From: an uncultured Collinsella sp.
GTDB lineage: Bacteria; Actinomycetota; Coriobacteriia; Coriobacteriales; Coriobacteriaceae
Assembly (NCBI GenBank): GCA_900544225.1
Contig: UQUD01000049.1
Location: 1 to 14,475 of the forward strand
Direction of reading: 5' to 3'
DNA length: 14,475 nucleotides
A program made the position numbers and the translations under genes. Under the pieces are notes generated by a model. The model was not told the origin of the DNA and ran no database searches. It saw only the letters and a list, made by a program, of their open reading frames with translations. Below, in pieces: positions 1 through 6,444 of the stretch (the first letter of the stretch is position 1; the number at the start of each line of letters is the position of its first letter).

Positions 1-1116
1 CGGGGACGGCGAGGGCTCGGAGCTGCCGGGGCCGAGTTCGACCTCCACACGTCCGGCAAGGCCCGCCGCGGCAACGGCCTCGCAGCAGCAGGTAACGACA
101 TCGGCCACGCCCGCACCCTCGAGCATGCGGAAGTTGATATTGGCCCACATATCCTGTGGCATCACGTTAGCGCCAGTGCTGCCGCCCTCGATCTGCGTGG
201 GCGCGCAGGTGGTCGTCACCAGCGGATAGAGCTTTTTGCTGACGAGGCAATCGCGGACAATGGCATCCCCGTTGGCGGCAATTTCATCGGCCGTGTAGAG
301 CCCCAGCTCGACGAGCTGTACGGCAAGCAGATCGGTCACACGCGTCGGCCACTCGATATCGCAGATTGCGGCGATGGCACGGCTCAGCACCTCGAGCGAA
401 GTGCCGCCGTAGGGGTTAGACGAATGCCCGCCTTCACTCTTCGTCTTGAGCACGATATCGGCATAGCCCTTCTCGGCAAGGTCGGCATGCATAAGCCAGC
501 CCTCGCCCGCGCCGTACTCGGCAGCCGAAACAATACGGTAGTCGCCCTCGTCGATCAGGTACTCAAGCTCAATGCCGCGCTCCTCGAGCACGCGGCCGAT
601 GGCGCCTGCGCCGTACTGCGTAGTCTCCTCGTCCTGGCCAAAGGCGAGCAGCAGGGTGCGCTCGTGCTCCCAGCCGTGCGCCAGCGCATACTCAACCGCC
701 TCGAGAATGCCTGCGACCTGGTCTTTCATGTCGATAGCGCCGCGACCCCAAATGTAGGTGTCGTCCACGTGGCCACTAAAGGGGGCATGCGTCCAGTCAG
801 CCTCGGTGCCGGGCACCACGGGGACCACGTCCATGTGGCCCATGAGCATGACGGGTTTGAGGGCGGGGTCGGAACCGCTAAGCGTCACCAATAGCGAATG
901 GTCGATAAGCTCGACCTCGCCCGCCGCAAACACGCGCGGCCAGGCCTGCTGCATATAGACGCGCAGGTCGTCGAAGGGCTGCCAGTCCACCGCCTCGGCA
1001 TCCATGCTCGAGACAGTCGGAAACGACAGCACGCGGCCCAAGCGCTCGCACGCGCCAGCTTCGTCCAAATCGGCAAAATCATCCTCATGCGTAAAGAAGC
1101 GCCAAACCTCGGCCAT
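1..1116 (-). CDS. M20 family metallopeptidase, carboxypeptidase S / PM20D1-like (3' end outside window)
   Basis: Zinc-dependent hydrolase of peptides or N-acyl amino acids. Translating from the ATG at 1116 gives 372 residues with no stop before the left edge. Metal-ligand motifs are in family order: GHMDVVP (H94, D96), GRGAIDMKD (D129), QDEE (catalytic base E163, metal ligand E164), DEG (D189) and the dimerisation-domain motif EGGHSSNP (H231). The DEG after 'ERGIELEYLI' and the overall spacing resemble the CPS1/PM20D1 branch more than ArgE or DapE. Members are usually about 440-500 residues, so the missing part should hold the last metal-binding histidine. No signal peptide is seen, so it is probably cytosolic. 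An AAAGGA site lies 6 bases before the start. It follows the ABC importer ATPase by 72 bases on the same strand, suggesting that it processes what the importer brings in. The exact substrate is not readable from sequence. Confidence 0.9.
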   Translation of the reverse strand, partial: MAEVWRFFTHEDDFADLDEAGACERLGRVLSFPTVSSMDAEAVDWQPFDDLRVYMQQAWPRVFAAGEVELIDHSLLVTLSGSDPALKPVMLMGHMDVVPVVPGTEADWTHAPFSGHVDDTYIWGRGAIDMKDQVAGILEAVEYALAHGWEHERTLLLAFGQDEETTQYGAGAIGRVLEERGIELEYLIDEGDYRIVSAAEYGAGEGWLMHADLAEKGYADIVLKTKSEGGHSSNPYGGTSLEVLSRAIAAICDIEWPTRVTDLLAVQLVELGLYTADEIAANGDAIVRDCLVSKKLYPLVTTTCAPTQIEGGSTGANVMPQDMWANINFRMLEGAGVADVVTCCCEAVAAAGLAGRVEVELGPGSSEPSPSP

Positions 1117-1140
1117 GGCATCCTTTCGATTGTGATGACG

Positions 1141-1165
1141 AGGGCCGCCCCACCGGAGCGGCCCT
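1141..1165 (-). terminator. GC-rich hairpin between importer ATPase and peptidase
   Basis: Perfect 8-base stem (AGGGCCGC / GCGGCCCT) with a 9-base loop, starting 24 bases after the ATPase stop. No T-run follows on the minus strand. It is therefore not a canonical intrinsic terminator; it could be a weak terminator, an mRNA-processing or a stability hairpin that lowers expression of the downstream peptidase. Confidence 0.35.
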
Positions 1166-1188
1166 GCCACATAAGCGTTTGCGGTCGG

Positions 1189-1974
1189 TTATTTGTCCTC
1201 GAGATAACGCGAGAGGAACTCGCGGGTACGCTGGTGCTTGGGGTTGCCAAAGAGCTCCGCCGGCGCGGCGTCCTCGAGCACCACGCCCTTGTCCATAAAG
1301 ACCACGCGGTCGGACACGGTTCGGGCAAAGGCCATCTCGTGCGTGACGACGACCATGGTCATGCCGTCGGCAGCGAGCTTGCGCATGACCTCGAGCACCT
1401 CTCCCACGATCTCGGGGTCGAGCGCGGAGGTCGGCTCGTCGAACAGCATGATCTGCGGATTCATACACAGGGCACGAGCGATGGCCACGCGCTGTTTTTG
1501 ACCGCCGGACAGGCGACCCACGGCGGCGTGCGCGAACTTTTCGAGCCCCACGCTCGTCAAATGCCCCATCGCGGCCTTCTCGGCCTCGGCCTTGCTCATC
1601 TTTTTGAGCGTGACGGGTGCAAGCGTGCAGTTGTCGAGCACGTCCATGTTGTTGAACAGGTTAAAGCCCTGGAACACCATGCCGATGTCCTCGCGGAGTT
1701 TATTGATATTGCAGCGCTCAGCCGTAAGGTCCTGGCCGTGGAACCAGATGTGGCCCGCGTCCGGGGTCTCGAGCAGGTTGAGGCAACGCAACAGCGTCGA
1801 TTTGCCCGAACCCGAAGCGCCGATGATGGTGACGACCTCGCCTGATTTGACGGACAGGTCGATGCCTTTGAGCACCTCGAGCGAGCCGAAGCTCTTGCGC
1901 AGGCCCTCGACGCGGATAAGCGGCCCATTGGTCTGTGCGGCGGCCGCGGTGCCGGTAGTGGCGGTATCTGCCAT
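1189..1974 (-). CDS. Polar amino-acid ABC importer, ATP-binding protein
   Basis: Nucleotide-binding subunit of a PAAT-type importer (GlnQ/HisP/ArtP family); hydrolyses ATP on the cytosolic face to drive uptake. 261 residues, normal for the family plus an Ala/Thr-rich N-terminal tail of about 15. Walker A GASGSGKST (52-60), Q-loop VFQ (Q102), signature LSGGQ (155-159), Walker B IMLFDE (175-180), D-loop SALD (183-186) and switch H212 are all intact. The family-typical segments 'FNLFNNMDVLDN' and 'VTHEMAFAR' are present. I chose the ATG at 1974 because GAGGAG sits 8 bases upstream and homology begins just after it; the frame is open further upstream but enters the permease gene. It starts 22 bases after the permease stop, so the two should be cotranscribed. 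Family certain; transported amino acid unknown. Confidence 0.95.
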   Translation of the reverse strand: MADTATTGTAAAAQTNGPLIRVEGLRKSFGSLEVLKGIDLSVKSGEVVTIIGASGSGKSTLLRCLNLLETPDAGHIWFHGQDLTAERCNINKLREDIGMVFQGFNLFNNMDVLDNCTLAPVTLKKMSKAEAEKAAMGHLTSVGLEKFAHAAVGRLSGGQKQRVAIARALCMNPQIMLFDEPTSALDPEIVGEVLEVMRKLAADGMTMVVVTHEMAFARTVSDRVVFMDKGVVLEDAAPAELFGNPKHQRTREFLSRYLEDK

Positions 1975-1996
1975 GATGATTCTCCTCGTCTTGAGC

Positions 1997-3145
1997 CTAG
2001 TTGGAGCTGGGCAGCGTGGCCGGGGCCTCGGCGCCGAGCTTTTTGCCAAAGGCTTCGAGCAGGCGGCTCGCCACAAGCGTCAGGATCAGGTAGACCACGA
2101 GCGCCACGCAGTAGACCTCCATCTGGCGGTAGTACACGCCGGCGACCGTGGTAGTGGCGTACATAAGGTCGAACACGCCGATGACCGAGAGCACCGACGA
2201 ATCCTTGATGTTGATGATGAGCTCGTTGGTGAGCGCCGGAATCGCGTTTTTAATGCCCTGGGGGAACACGACTTTGCGCATAGCCTGCCACTGCGACAGA
2301 CCCAGCGAGCGTGCTGCCTCGGCCTGGCCGGGATCGATGGACTCGATGCCACCGCGCAGGACCTCCATCATGTAGGCGGTGGAGTTGAGCGAGATAGTGA
2401 CGAGGCCGGCGGTGAAGGTACTCCAAATCTGGTTGGCCTGGGCGGTCTCGAAGCCCATGCCACGCAAAACGGTGAAGCCCGCGTAATAGATGAGCAGGCC
2501 CTGGACCATCATGGGCGTGCCGCGCACGATGGTAGAGTAGATGGTCGCAAAGCCGCGGCCAATGCTCTTAAAGAAGCGCACCAGGTCGTTGTCCACGCGA
2601 TCGAAGGTCTGAATACGCAGGAACACAAAGAGCAGCGCCAGGAAGAATGCGATGACGGTGCCGAAGGTGGCAAGCGCGATGGTGATCTCGATACCGCGGA
2701 TAAAGAAGTCCCCGCTCTTGTAGGTCATGTAGACCAGGCTCGACAAAAAGTCGCTAGGGTTGGAATCCGAGACGATGCTCACCTGTACCAGGTCGATAAA
2801 CGACATGACGCAGCGGTCCACGAAAAAGATCACCGCGATGGCGACCACGACGTAGCTGCCCAGGCGCGCGCCGTGGCGGAAACGCTCGGATGCGAACGGC
2901 GACTTTTCGCGATAGTCGCTCCAGTGCATAATCTTGGTGACGAGCGCCGCCGCCGACACGACGAGCCAGGCCCAAAGGATTGCCCAGAGGCAATCTTGGA
3001 ACACGCCCGTAGGCGCCAAGAAGCTCAGCGGCGTAGGATTGCGCTGACTAAACGCCAGGCCGAGCGCCGCGATGACGCTCGTGCCCAGGTACACATAACG
3101 GTGGTCGGCCTTGATAAAGGAGGCCAGACGATTGATAGTTTTCAT
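1997..3145 (-). CDS. Polar amino-acid ABC importer, permease with extended N-terminus
   Basis: Membrane channel subunit of the importer. 382 residues, against about 220-250 for ordinary HisM/GlnP permeases. The C-terminal half (about 148-365) is the BPD_transp_1 domain, with the EAA cytoplasmic loop that docks the ATPase at 276-296 (EAARSLGLSQWQAMRKVVFP) and the PAAT-typical 'VRGTPMMVQ' and 'IKDSSVLSVIG'. The extra N-terminal 145 residues hold three further predicted membrane segments (about 18-36, 50-72, 96-118) and a basic/aromatic loop (about 74-95). Similar long permeases occur in Firmicutes and Actinobacteria, so I see this as a family variant and not a fusion artefact. Start at 3145 is preceded by GGGAGG, 9 bases after the stop of the binding protein. 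The same permease gene is probably used as a homodimer because no second permease gene is present. Confidence 0.93.
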   Translation of the reverse strand: MKTINRLASFIKADHRYVYLGTSVIAALGLAFSQRNPTPLSFLAPTGVFQDCLWAILWAWLVVSAAALVTKIMHWSDYREKSPFASERFRHGARLGSYVVVAIAVIFFVDRCVMSFIDLVQVSIVSDSNPSDFLSSLVYMTYKSGDFFIRGIEITIALATFGTVIAFFLALLFVFLRIQTFDRVDNDLVRFFKSIGRGFATIYSTIVRGTPMMVQGLLIYYAGFTVLRGMGFETAQANQIWSTFTAGLVTISLNSTAYMMEVLRGGIESIDPGQAEAARSLGLSQWQAMRKVVFPQGIKNAIPALTNELIINIKDSSVLSVIGVFDLMYATTTVAGVYYRQMEVYCVALVVYLILTLVASRLLEAFGKKLGAEAPATLPSSN

Positions 3146-3154
3146 GCTGCCTCC

Positions 3155-4081
3155 CTATGCCGGCTGACGGTCGAGGCATGCGTCCCACATTTGGTCGCGT
3201 TCCTCTTGGCTAATGCCCTTGAGTGTCTTGTCGATGAGCTTAAGCAGCTTGTCCGAGCCCTTGCGGCAGCCGACGTTTGCCGCGACCTCCTGCTTAAAGC
3301 CCTCGCCCTCGGCAAAATGAATAGGGACAATGCCCGGATTTTGGGCCATATAGCCTTTCTCGTTCTCGGTGTTGTAGGTCACGGCGTCGCACGTGCCCTG
3401 CAGCAGGTTCGAAAACACCGTGGGAACCGAATCGACCGGGTTCTTGTGGACAACGCCCGGGATCTCGTCGATGACGGTGTCGAGCATGGTGTCCTTTTGG
3501 CCGAGTACCGTGGCACCGCTGAAGTCGCTGAGCTTGGTGGCGTTCTGGTAAGGCGAGCCCTCTTTTACGAACAGGCCAAAGTAGCCGATAAAGTACGGGT
3601 CGGAAAAGCCGACGGACTCCTCGCGCTCGGGCGTAGCGCTCATACCGGCGATGATGAGGTCGATCTGGCCGTTGTTGAGCGAATCGATAAGGCCCGAAAA
3701 GCTCTGCTTGACGGCGACGGGCTCGCCACCGAGGGCCTTGCAGACGATCTTGGCGATCTGCACGTCGTAGCCATCGGCGTAGGCTCCCTGCACGTTGTCG
3801 ATGGGAATGGTGAACTCGCTGGCTTCGGAGACCTGCCAGTTGTACGGGGCGTAGGCCGCCTCCATGCCAATGCGGATCTTATCCTTGCCGATCACGGAAT
3901 CGGACAGGTCGTCGCGACCGCCGCCCGTCGTGGGCTGAACCACCTTGAGCGTGGACGGACGCTGACAGCCGGCGAGCGCGCCGGCGACGACGGAAGCGCT
4001 CGCAGCGAGAGCGCTACCCAAGAAGATGCGACGGCTGCACACCGGCTGTGGATGCGCGTCGCGCTGATGGGGAGAATGCAT
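3155..4081 (-). CDS. Amino-acid ABC importer, substrate-binding lipoprotein (Tat-type signal)
   Basis: Extracellular amino-acid-binding protein of family SBP_bac_3 (PF00497 type), 308 residues. N-terminus has a twin-arginine stretch SRRIFLG (16-22), a hydrophobic core and a lipobox LAGC with C39 as the lipidation site, so it is likely exported folded by Tat and anchored to the membrane. Mature domain shows the family hallmarks: AAYAPYNW (75-82), GYDVQIAKI (104-112), LIDSLNNGQIDLIIAGMSATPER (131-153 region) with R153 as the expected carboxylate-binding arginine, and FSDPYF. About 20 extra residues (83-103) separate the first strand from GYDV. I chose ATG 4081 over 4153 because GGGAAGG lies 7 bases upstream and the Tat motif then falls at the right distance; the longer form would bury the signal. 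First gene of the importer operon. Confidence 0.92.
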   Translation of the reverse strand: MHSPHQRDAHPQPVCSRRIFLGSALAASASVVAGALAGCQRPSTLKVVQPTTGGGRDDLSDSVIGKDKIRIGMEAAYAPYNWQVSEASEFTIPIDNVQGAYADGYDVQIAKIVCKALGGEPVAVKQSFSGLIDSLNNGQIDLIIAGMSATPEREESVGFSDPYFIGYFGLFVKEGSPYQNATKLSDFSGATVLGQKDTMLDTVIDEIPGVVHKNPVDSVPTVFSNLLQGTCDAVTYNTENEKGYMAQNPGIVPIHFAEGEGFKQEVAANVGCRKGSDKLLKLIDKTLKGISQEERDQMWDACLDRQPA

Positions 4082-4194
4082 AATCTGCCTTCCCTGTTGA
4101 ATCGTATGCTGACGACTTAACAGGATATACGCCAGCGACCAGCAGTGCAGCACAAGCTCGAAAAATTAATAGACACATGGTAGTCATTGGGGAC

Positions 4195-4329
4195 GTCGAT
4201 GTTTTGGCAATGCCGGCGAGCGACGTCCAGAGCGAACAAGTGGCATGAAAAAGGCAAGGCATGACCAGAAGGTCTATGCCTTGCCTTTTGAATGACAAAT
4301 TATCGCTCTGGACGGCGCACAGCATCGAC
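4195..4329 (+). ncRNA. Nested inverted-repeat element, copy A (candidate structured RNA)
   Basis: Three nested helices. Outermost GTCGATG/CATCGAC (4195-4201 with 4323-4329). Then a perfect 12-base helix CGTCCAGAGCGA/TCGCTCTGGACG (4224-4235 with 4303-4314). Innermost a long hairpin (4249-4262 with 4276-4289, continued by GACC/GGTC around an AGAA loop, one bulged T). The strand between helices reads GCGAACAAGTGGCATGAAAA on the left and TTGAATGACAAATTATCGC on the right. Both stretches recur with few changes at 9922-9943 and 9977-9995, while the helix sequences differ and stay complementary. Which strand is transcribed, and whether this acts as RNA or as a DNA structure, cannot be read from sequence. 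I cannot assign it to a named family; the published Collinsella-1 RNA motif would be worth comparing. Confidence 0.45.
4248..4289 (-). terminator. Terminator-like hairpin after the aldose epimerase gene
   Basis: Read on the minus strand, an 18-pair stem with one bulge and a TTCT loop ends in TTTTT, starting 56 bases after the epimerase stop. The plus strand ends in TTTT, so it may act in both directions. It is also the central hairpin of the larger nested element at 4195-4329. Confidence 0.6.
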
Positions 4330-4344
4330 CGAGCGGCGGAACCT

Positions 4345-5238
4345 CTAGAGCAAGGTAACGCTAAAGGTACGCTTGTCGGTGGCGCCGGGAGCCAAGGTGA
4401 TGGTGTTGACCTTGTGCTCGAAGACGTCGTCCTCGGTGTCCATGGTGGTGTGACCGGTCCAGGGCTCGAGCGCAACAAACGGAGCGTCGTTGGCGGCAGA
4501 CCACACGCCGATGTACTTAAAGCCCTCAAAGTCGATCTTGACGCCGTGGCCCGACTTGCGACCGCGCAGCGTGAGCGTGGAGCCCGGGGTATCGGTGAAC
4601 ATGATGGCGTCGTTATCGAAGCTGCGGTGCGTGATGGGCAGCACGTCCGAGTTATCGGGGGCCTTGTAGCTACCCTCGAACGTCATAAGGCCATCGGGCG
4701 TGATGACGGGGGCCTCGTTAGTCCAAGCCTCGGTAAACGCCAGCTCGTAATCCTCGAACGCCTCGTCCTCGGCGCCCGGGGCGGGCACGTTAAATGCGGG
4801 GTGGCCGCCCACCGAGAACGGCAGGTTCACGTCGCCGGTGTTGGTGACGGCAAAGGTCTGCGTAAGGGTGGCGTCGCCGGTCAGGGCATAGGTCATGTTG
4901 AGCTTAAAGTGGAACGGAAACGCCTTGAGAGACTCGGACGTGTCGGTGAGCTCATAGGTAACGGACGAACCATCCTCCGACACCTCGACGATCTTGTGCT
5001 CGACAATGCGTGCGATGCCGTGGCGCGCCATCTCGCAGGTGCCGGCCGCAGACGCCGCCGTGTTGTTGCGCAGCGATCCCACGATGGGGAACAGGATGGG
5101 CGCGTGCTTGCCCCAAAAGGCCGGGTCGCCCTGCCACAGATACTCATTGCCGTTGAGGGCAAGGCTCGTGAGCTGGGCGCCCATGGAATCGATGGCCGCG
5201 GTGAGGCTGCCGCGCTTGATGGTAGTGACGGTGGACAT
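4345..5238 (-). CDS. Aldose 1-epimerase family protein (LacX-like)
   Basis: Probable sugar mutarotase interconverting alpha and beta anomers of an aldose or a phosphorylated sugar; cytosolic. 297 residues, the usual length of the compact LacX/YphB-type branch of the galactose mutarotase fold. Visible motifs: FPIVGSLRNN (50-59), HGIAR (73-77, matching the conserved HG-x-AR), GGHPAFNVP (144-152, H146 likely catalytic acid) and LEPWTGH (257-263, E258 likely catalytic base). I chose ATG 5238 over 5262 because GGAGG stands 8 bases before it and the earlier Met overlaps the ribosome-binding site. It lies 79 bases after the membrane-protein gene on the same strand and is followed by a terminator-like hairpin, so it may be the last gene of a two-gene unit. 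Substrate is unknown; no sugar operon is nearby. Confidence 0.88.
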   Translation of the reverse strand: MSTVTTIKRGSLTAAIDSMGAQLTSLALNGNEYLWQGDPAFWGKHAPILFPIVGSLRNNTAASAAGTCEMARHGIARIVEHKIVEVSEDGSSVTYELTDTSESLKAFPFHFKLNMTYALTGDATLTQTFAVTNTGDVNLPFSVGGHPAFNVPAPGAEDEAFEDYELAFTEAWTNEAPVITPDGLMTFEGSYKAPDNSDVLPITHRSFDNDAIMFTDTPGSTLTLRGRKSGHGVKIDFEGFKYIGVWSAANDAPFVALEPWTGHTTMDTEDDVFEHKVNTITLAPGATDKRTFSVTLL

Positions 5239-5317
5239 GCTACTTCCTCCAATGGTAAACAACGGTGTCGAGGGCTATTGTCCCACTCTTGGCGGCGGGG
5301 TTGAGCGGCGGACGCAG

Positions 5318-6184
5318 TTATTGAGCAATAGCGTAAAGGTCAAACCCGCCCTGCGGCGTGCTATCGACCGTGTCGGGAGCCTGTGAATTAAAACTCACCG
5401 GAACCATGCGCTTTGAGGCGCGGTAACGCGTGCCGTCGGTGGCGACGGGCGGCTCATCGACCGTGAGCTCGTAGTCGCCGGGCTTGAGCTCGATGCCGTC
5501 ACCTTCGGAATTAACGTATTGGTACTCGTCGATTGCTTGTCCCTTGAGCGTGCGGCCCACGATATGGACGAGCATTTGGCTGTCGCCGCGCGCGGTATCC
5601 CACGTCGCGCCGTCCTTAACCTCGACCGACACATGCACCGAGCGCGTGCGGCTGAGCGATTGCTCGACGGACATCTCGACCTTGGCGGCGTCTTGGCGCT
5701 GCTGCTCGACATGGTCCCAGATGCTGCCGATTGCCGAGCAGGCGATAACGCCGGCCATGAAGGCGATGAGGATGGGGCCGAGCGGAGAGCGGCGCCCCGT
5801 GTCTTCCTCGCGAGCCAGGTCGGGGCGATGCGTGGGCGCAGGCGCCTGGGCACCCTGCGCGGGCACGTCGAGAATGCTGAAAGATGCCGTACTGCCGGGG
5901 TCGATGGTGTGGCGCGGTTGCGGAGTCTTTGCCGGCGAGATGGACATATCGGCCGGCTCACCGAGTGTGGCCGTGGCATCGGCCTTTGCCTCATCGGCCT
6001 CGGCCTGGGCCCAGGCCTGTTCAAAGGTCAAGGGCTCGGCGGGGTCGGAGGCAGCATCCGTCTCGACGACATCGTTGCCGGCCTCGTCCTCGTCGCCCGA
6101 CACGTCACGCGGCGCGGGCTCGTCCCACCCCTCGTCCGGAGCCTCGCCCTCGGTATACCACCATTCAAAGTTATCGATATCCAT
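5318..6184 (-). CDS. Unrecognised single-pass membrane protein with acidic N-terminal tail
   Basis: 288 residues; I do not recognise a family. Residues 1-75 are strongly acidic (many Asp/Glu) and begin MDIDNFEWWYTEG. Residues 76-132 are Pro/Ala-rich and look like a flexible linker. One membrane segment lies at about 135-155 (LGPILIAFMAGVIACSAIGS), preceded by EEDTGRRSP, so the positive-inside rule puts the acidic tail in the cytosol. The rest (157-288) would be outside the cell: a short helix (HVEQQRQDAAKVEMSVEQS), then a beta-rich domain with VHVSVEV, LKPGDYELTVDEPP and MVPVSF, of the kind seen in small surface or envelope beta domains. Start ATG 6184 has an AAGGGG 9 bases upstream. Codon use and GC match the neighbours. 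Real gene likely; function unknown, perhaps envelope-associated sensing or scaffolding. Confidence 0.75.
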   Translation of the reverse strand: MDIDNFEWWYTEGEAPDEGWDEPAPRDVSGDEDEAGNDVVETDAASDPAEPLTFEQAWAQAEADEAKADATATLGEPADMSISPAKTPQPRHTIDPGSTASFSILDVPAQGAQAPAPTHRPDLAREEDTGRRSPLGPILIAFMAGVIACSAIGSIWDHVEQQRQDAAKVEMSVEQSLSRTRSVHVSVEVKDGATWDTARGDSQMLVHIVGRTLKGQAIDEYQYVNSEGDGIELKPGDYELTVDEPPVATDGTRYRASKRMVPVSFNSQAPDTVDSTPQGGFDLYAIAQ

Positions 6185-6269
6185 ACGGGGCGCCCCTTAG
6201 GCCTCGCAAATAAACACTTGCTAGCCTTATACCCCCAGATAGCGCCGGAGCTTGCCGGCATAGACAGGA

Positions 6270-6334
6270 AAACCGTCACAACATTCGACGCTTTTCCTCG
6301 TTTTAGAGATTTTCATCAAATGTTGTGACGGTTT
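6270..6334. repeat. 65-base palindromic element with perfect 16-base arms
   Basis: AAACCGTCACAACATT (6270-6285) and its exact reverse complement (6319-6334) flank a 33-base spacer. The similarity continues inward with two mismatches (CGACG against CATCA read inward). It lies in the divergent gap between the membrane-protein and MFS genes. It could be a REP-like dispersed repeat, a pair of inverted operator sites or a transcript hairpin. No T-run follows on either strand. Confidence 0.65.
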
Positions 6335-6354
6335 GGGCGACTGGCTGACAGCGC

Positions 6355-6387
6355 AATGTGACAGAGGGACTGTCCCTTTGTCACATT
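6355..6387. repeat. Palindrome around AGGGAC-TGTCCCT
   Basis: AATGTGACA (6355-6363) pairs with TGTCACATT (6379-6387); after a G/T pair, AGGGA (6365-6369) pairs with TCCCT (6373-6377) around a CTG loop. The near-perfect 33-base hairpin stands 58 bases before the likely start of the MFS gene. Such TGTCAC-type palindromes look like REP elements; a role as operator or leader hairpin is also possible. Confidence 0.6.
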
Positions 6388-6444
6388 CTGTTAGAGTTGC
6401 AGGGATTGAATCCCGCTTATTCATGCGACATTGGAGTGACAACC

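Noticed and set aside
898..1845. 315-codon open frame on the plus strand
   Set aside because: Antisense to the peptidase and ATPase genes, both of which have intact catalytic motifs.
1592..4120. 842-codon open frame on the plus strand
   Set aside because: Antisense to ATPase, permease and binding-protein genes that have full family motifs. Its protein is His/Asp/Arg-rich and without domains, typical of a shadow frame in high-GC DNA.
4110..4190. Promoter for the importer operon (TATATC or TATTAA as -10 on the minus strand)
   Set aside because: A promoter must exist here, but neither candidate has an acceptable -35 at 16-18 bases, so I could not choose one.
4261..4290. CRISPR-like or tandem repeat reading of the AAGGCAAGGCAT sequence
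   Set aside because: It is one hairpin stem read twice, not a spaced repeat array; no CRISPR array is present anywhere in the window.
4261..5304. 347-codon open frame on the plus strand
   Set aside because: Antisense to the aldose epimerase gene; begins inside the terminator-like hairpin.
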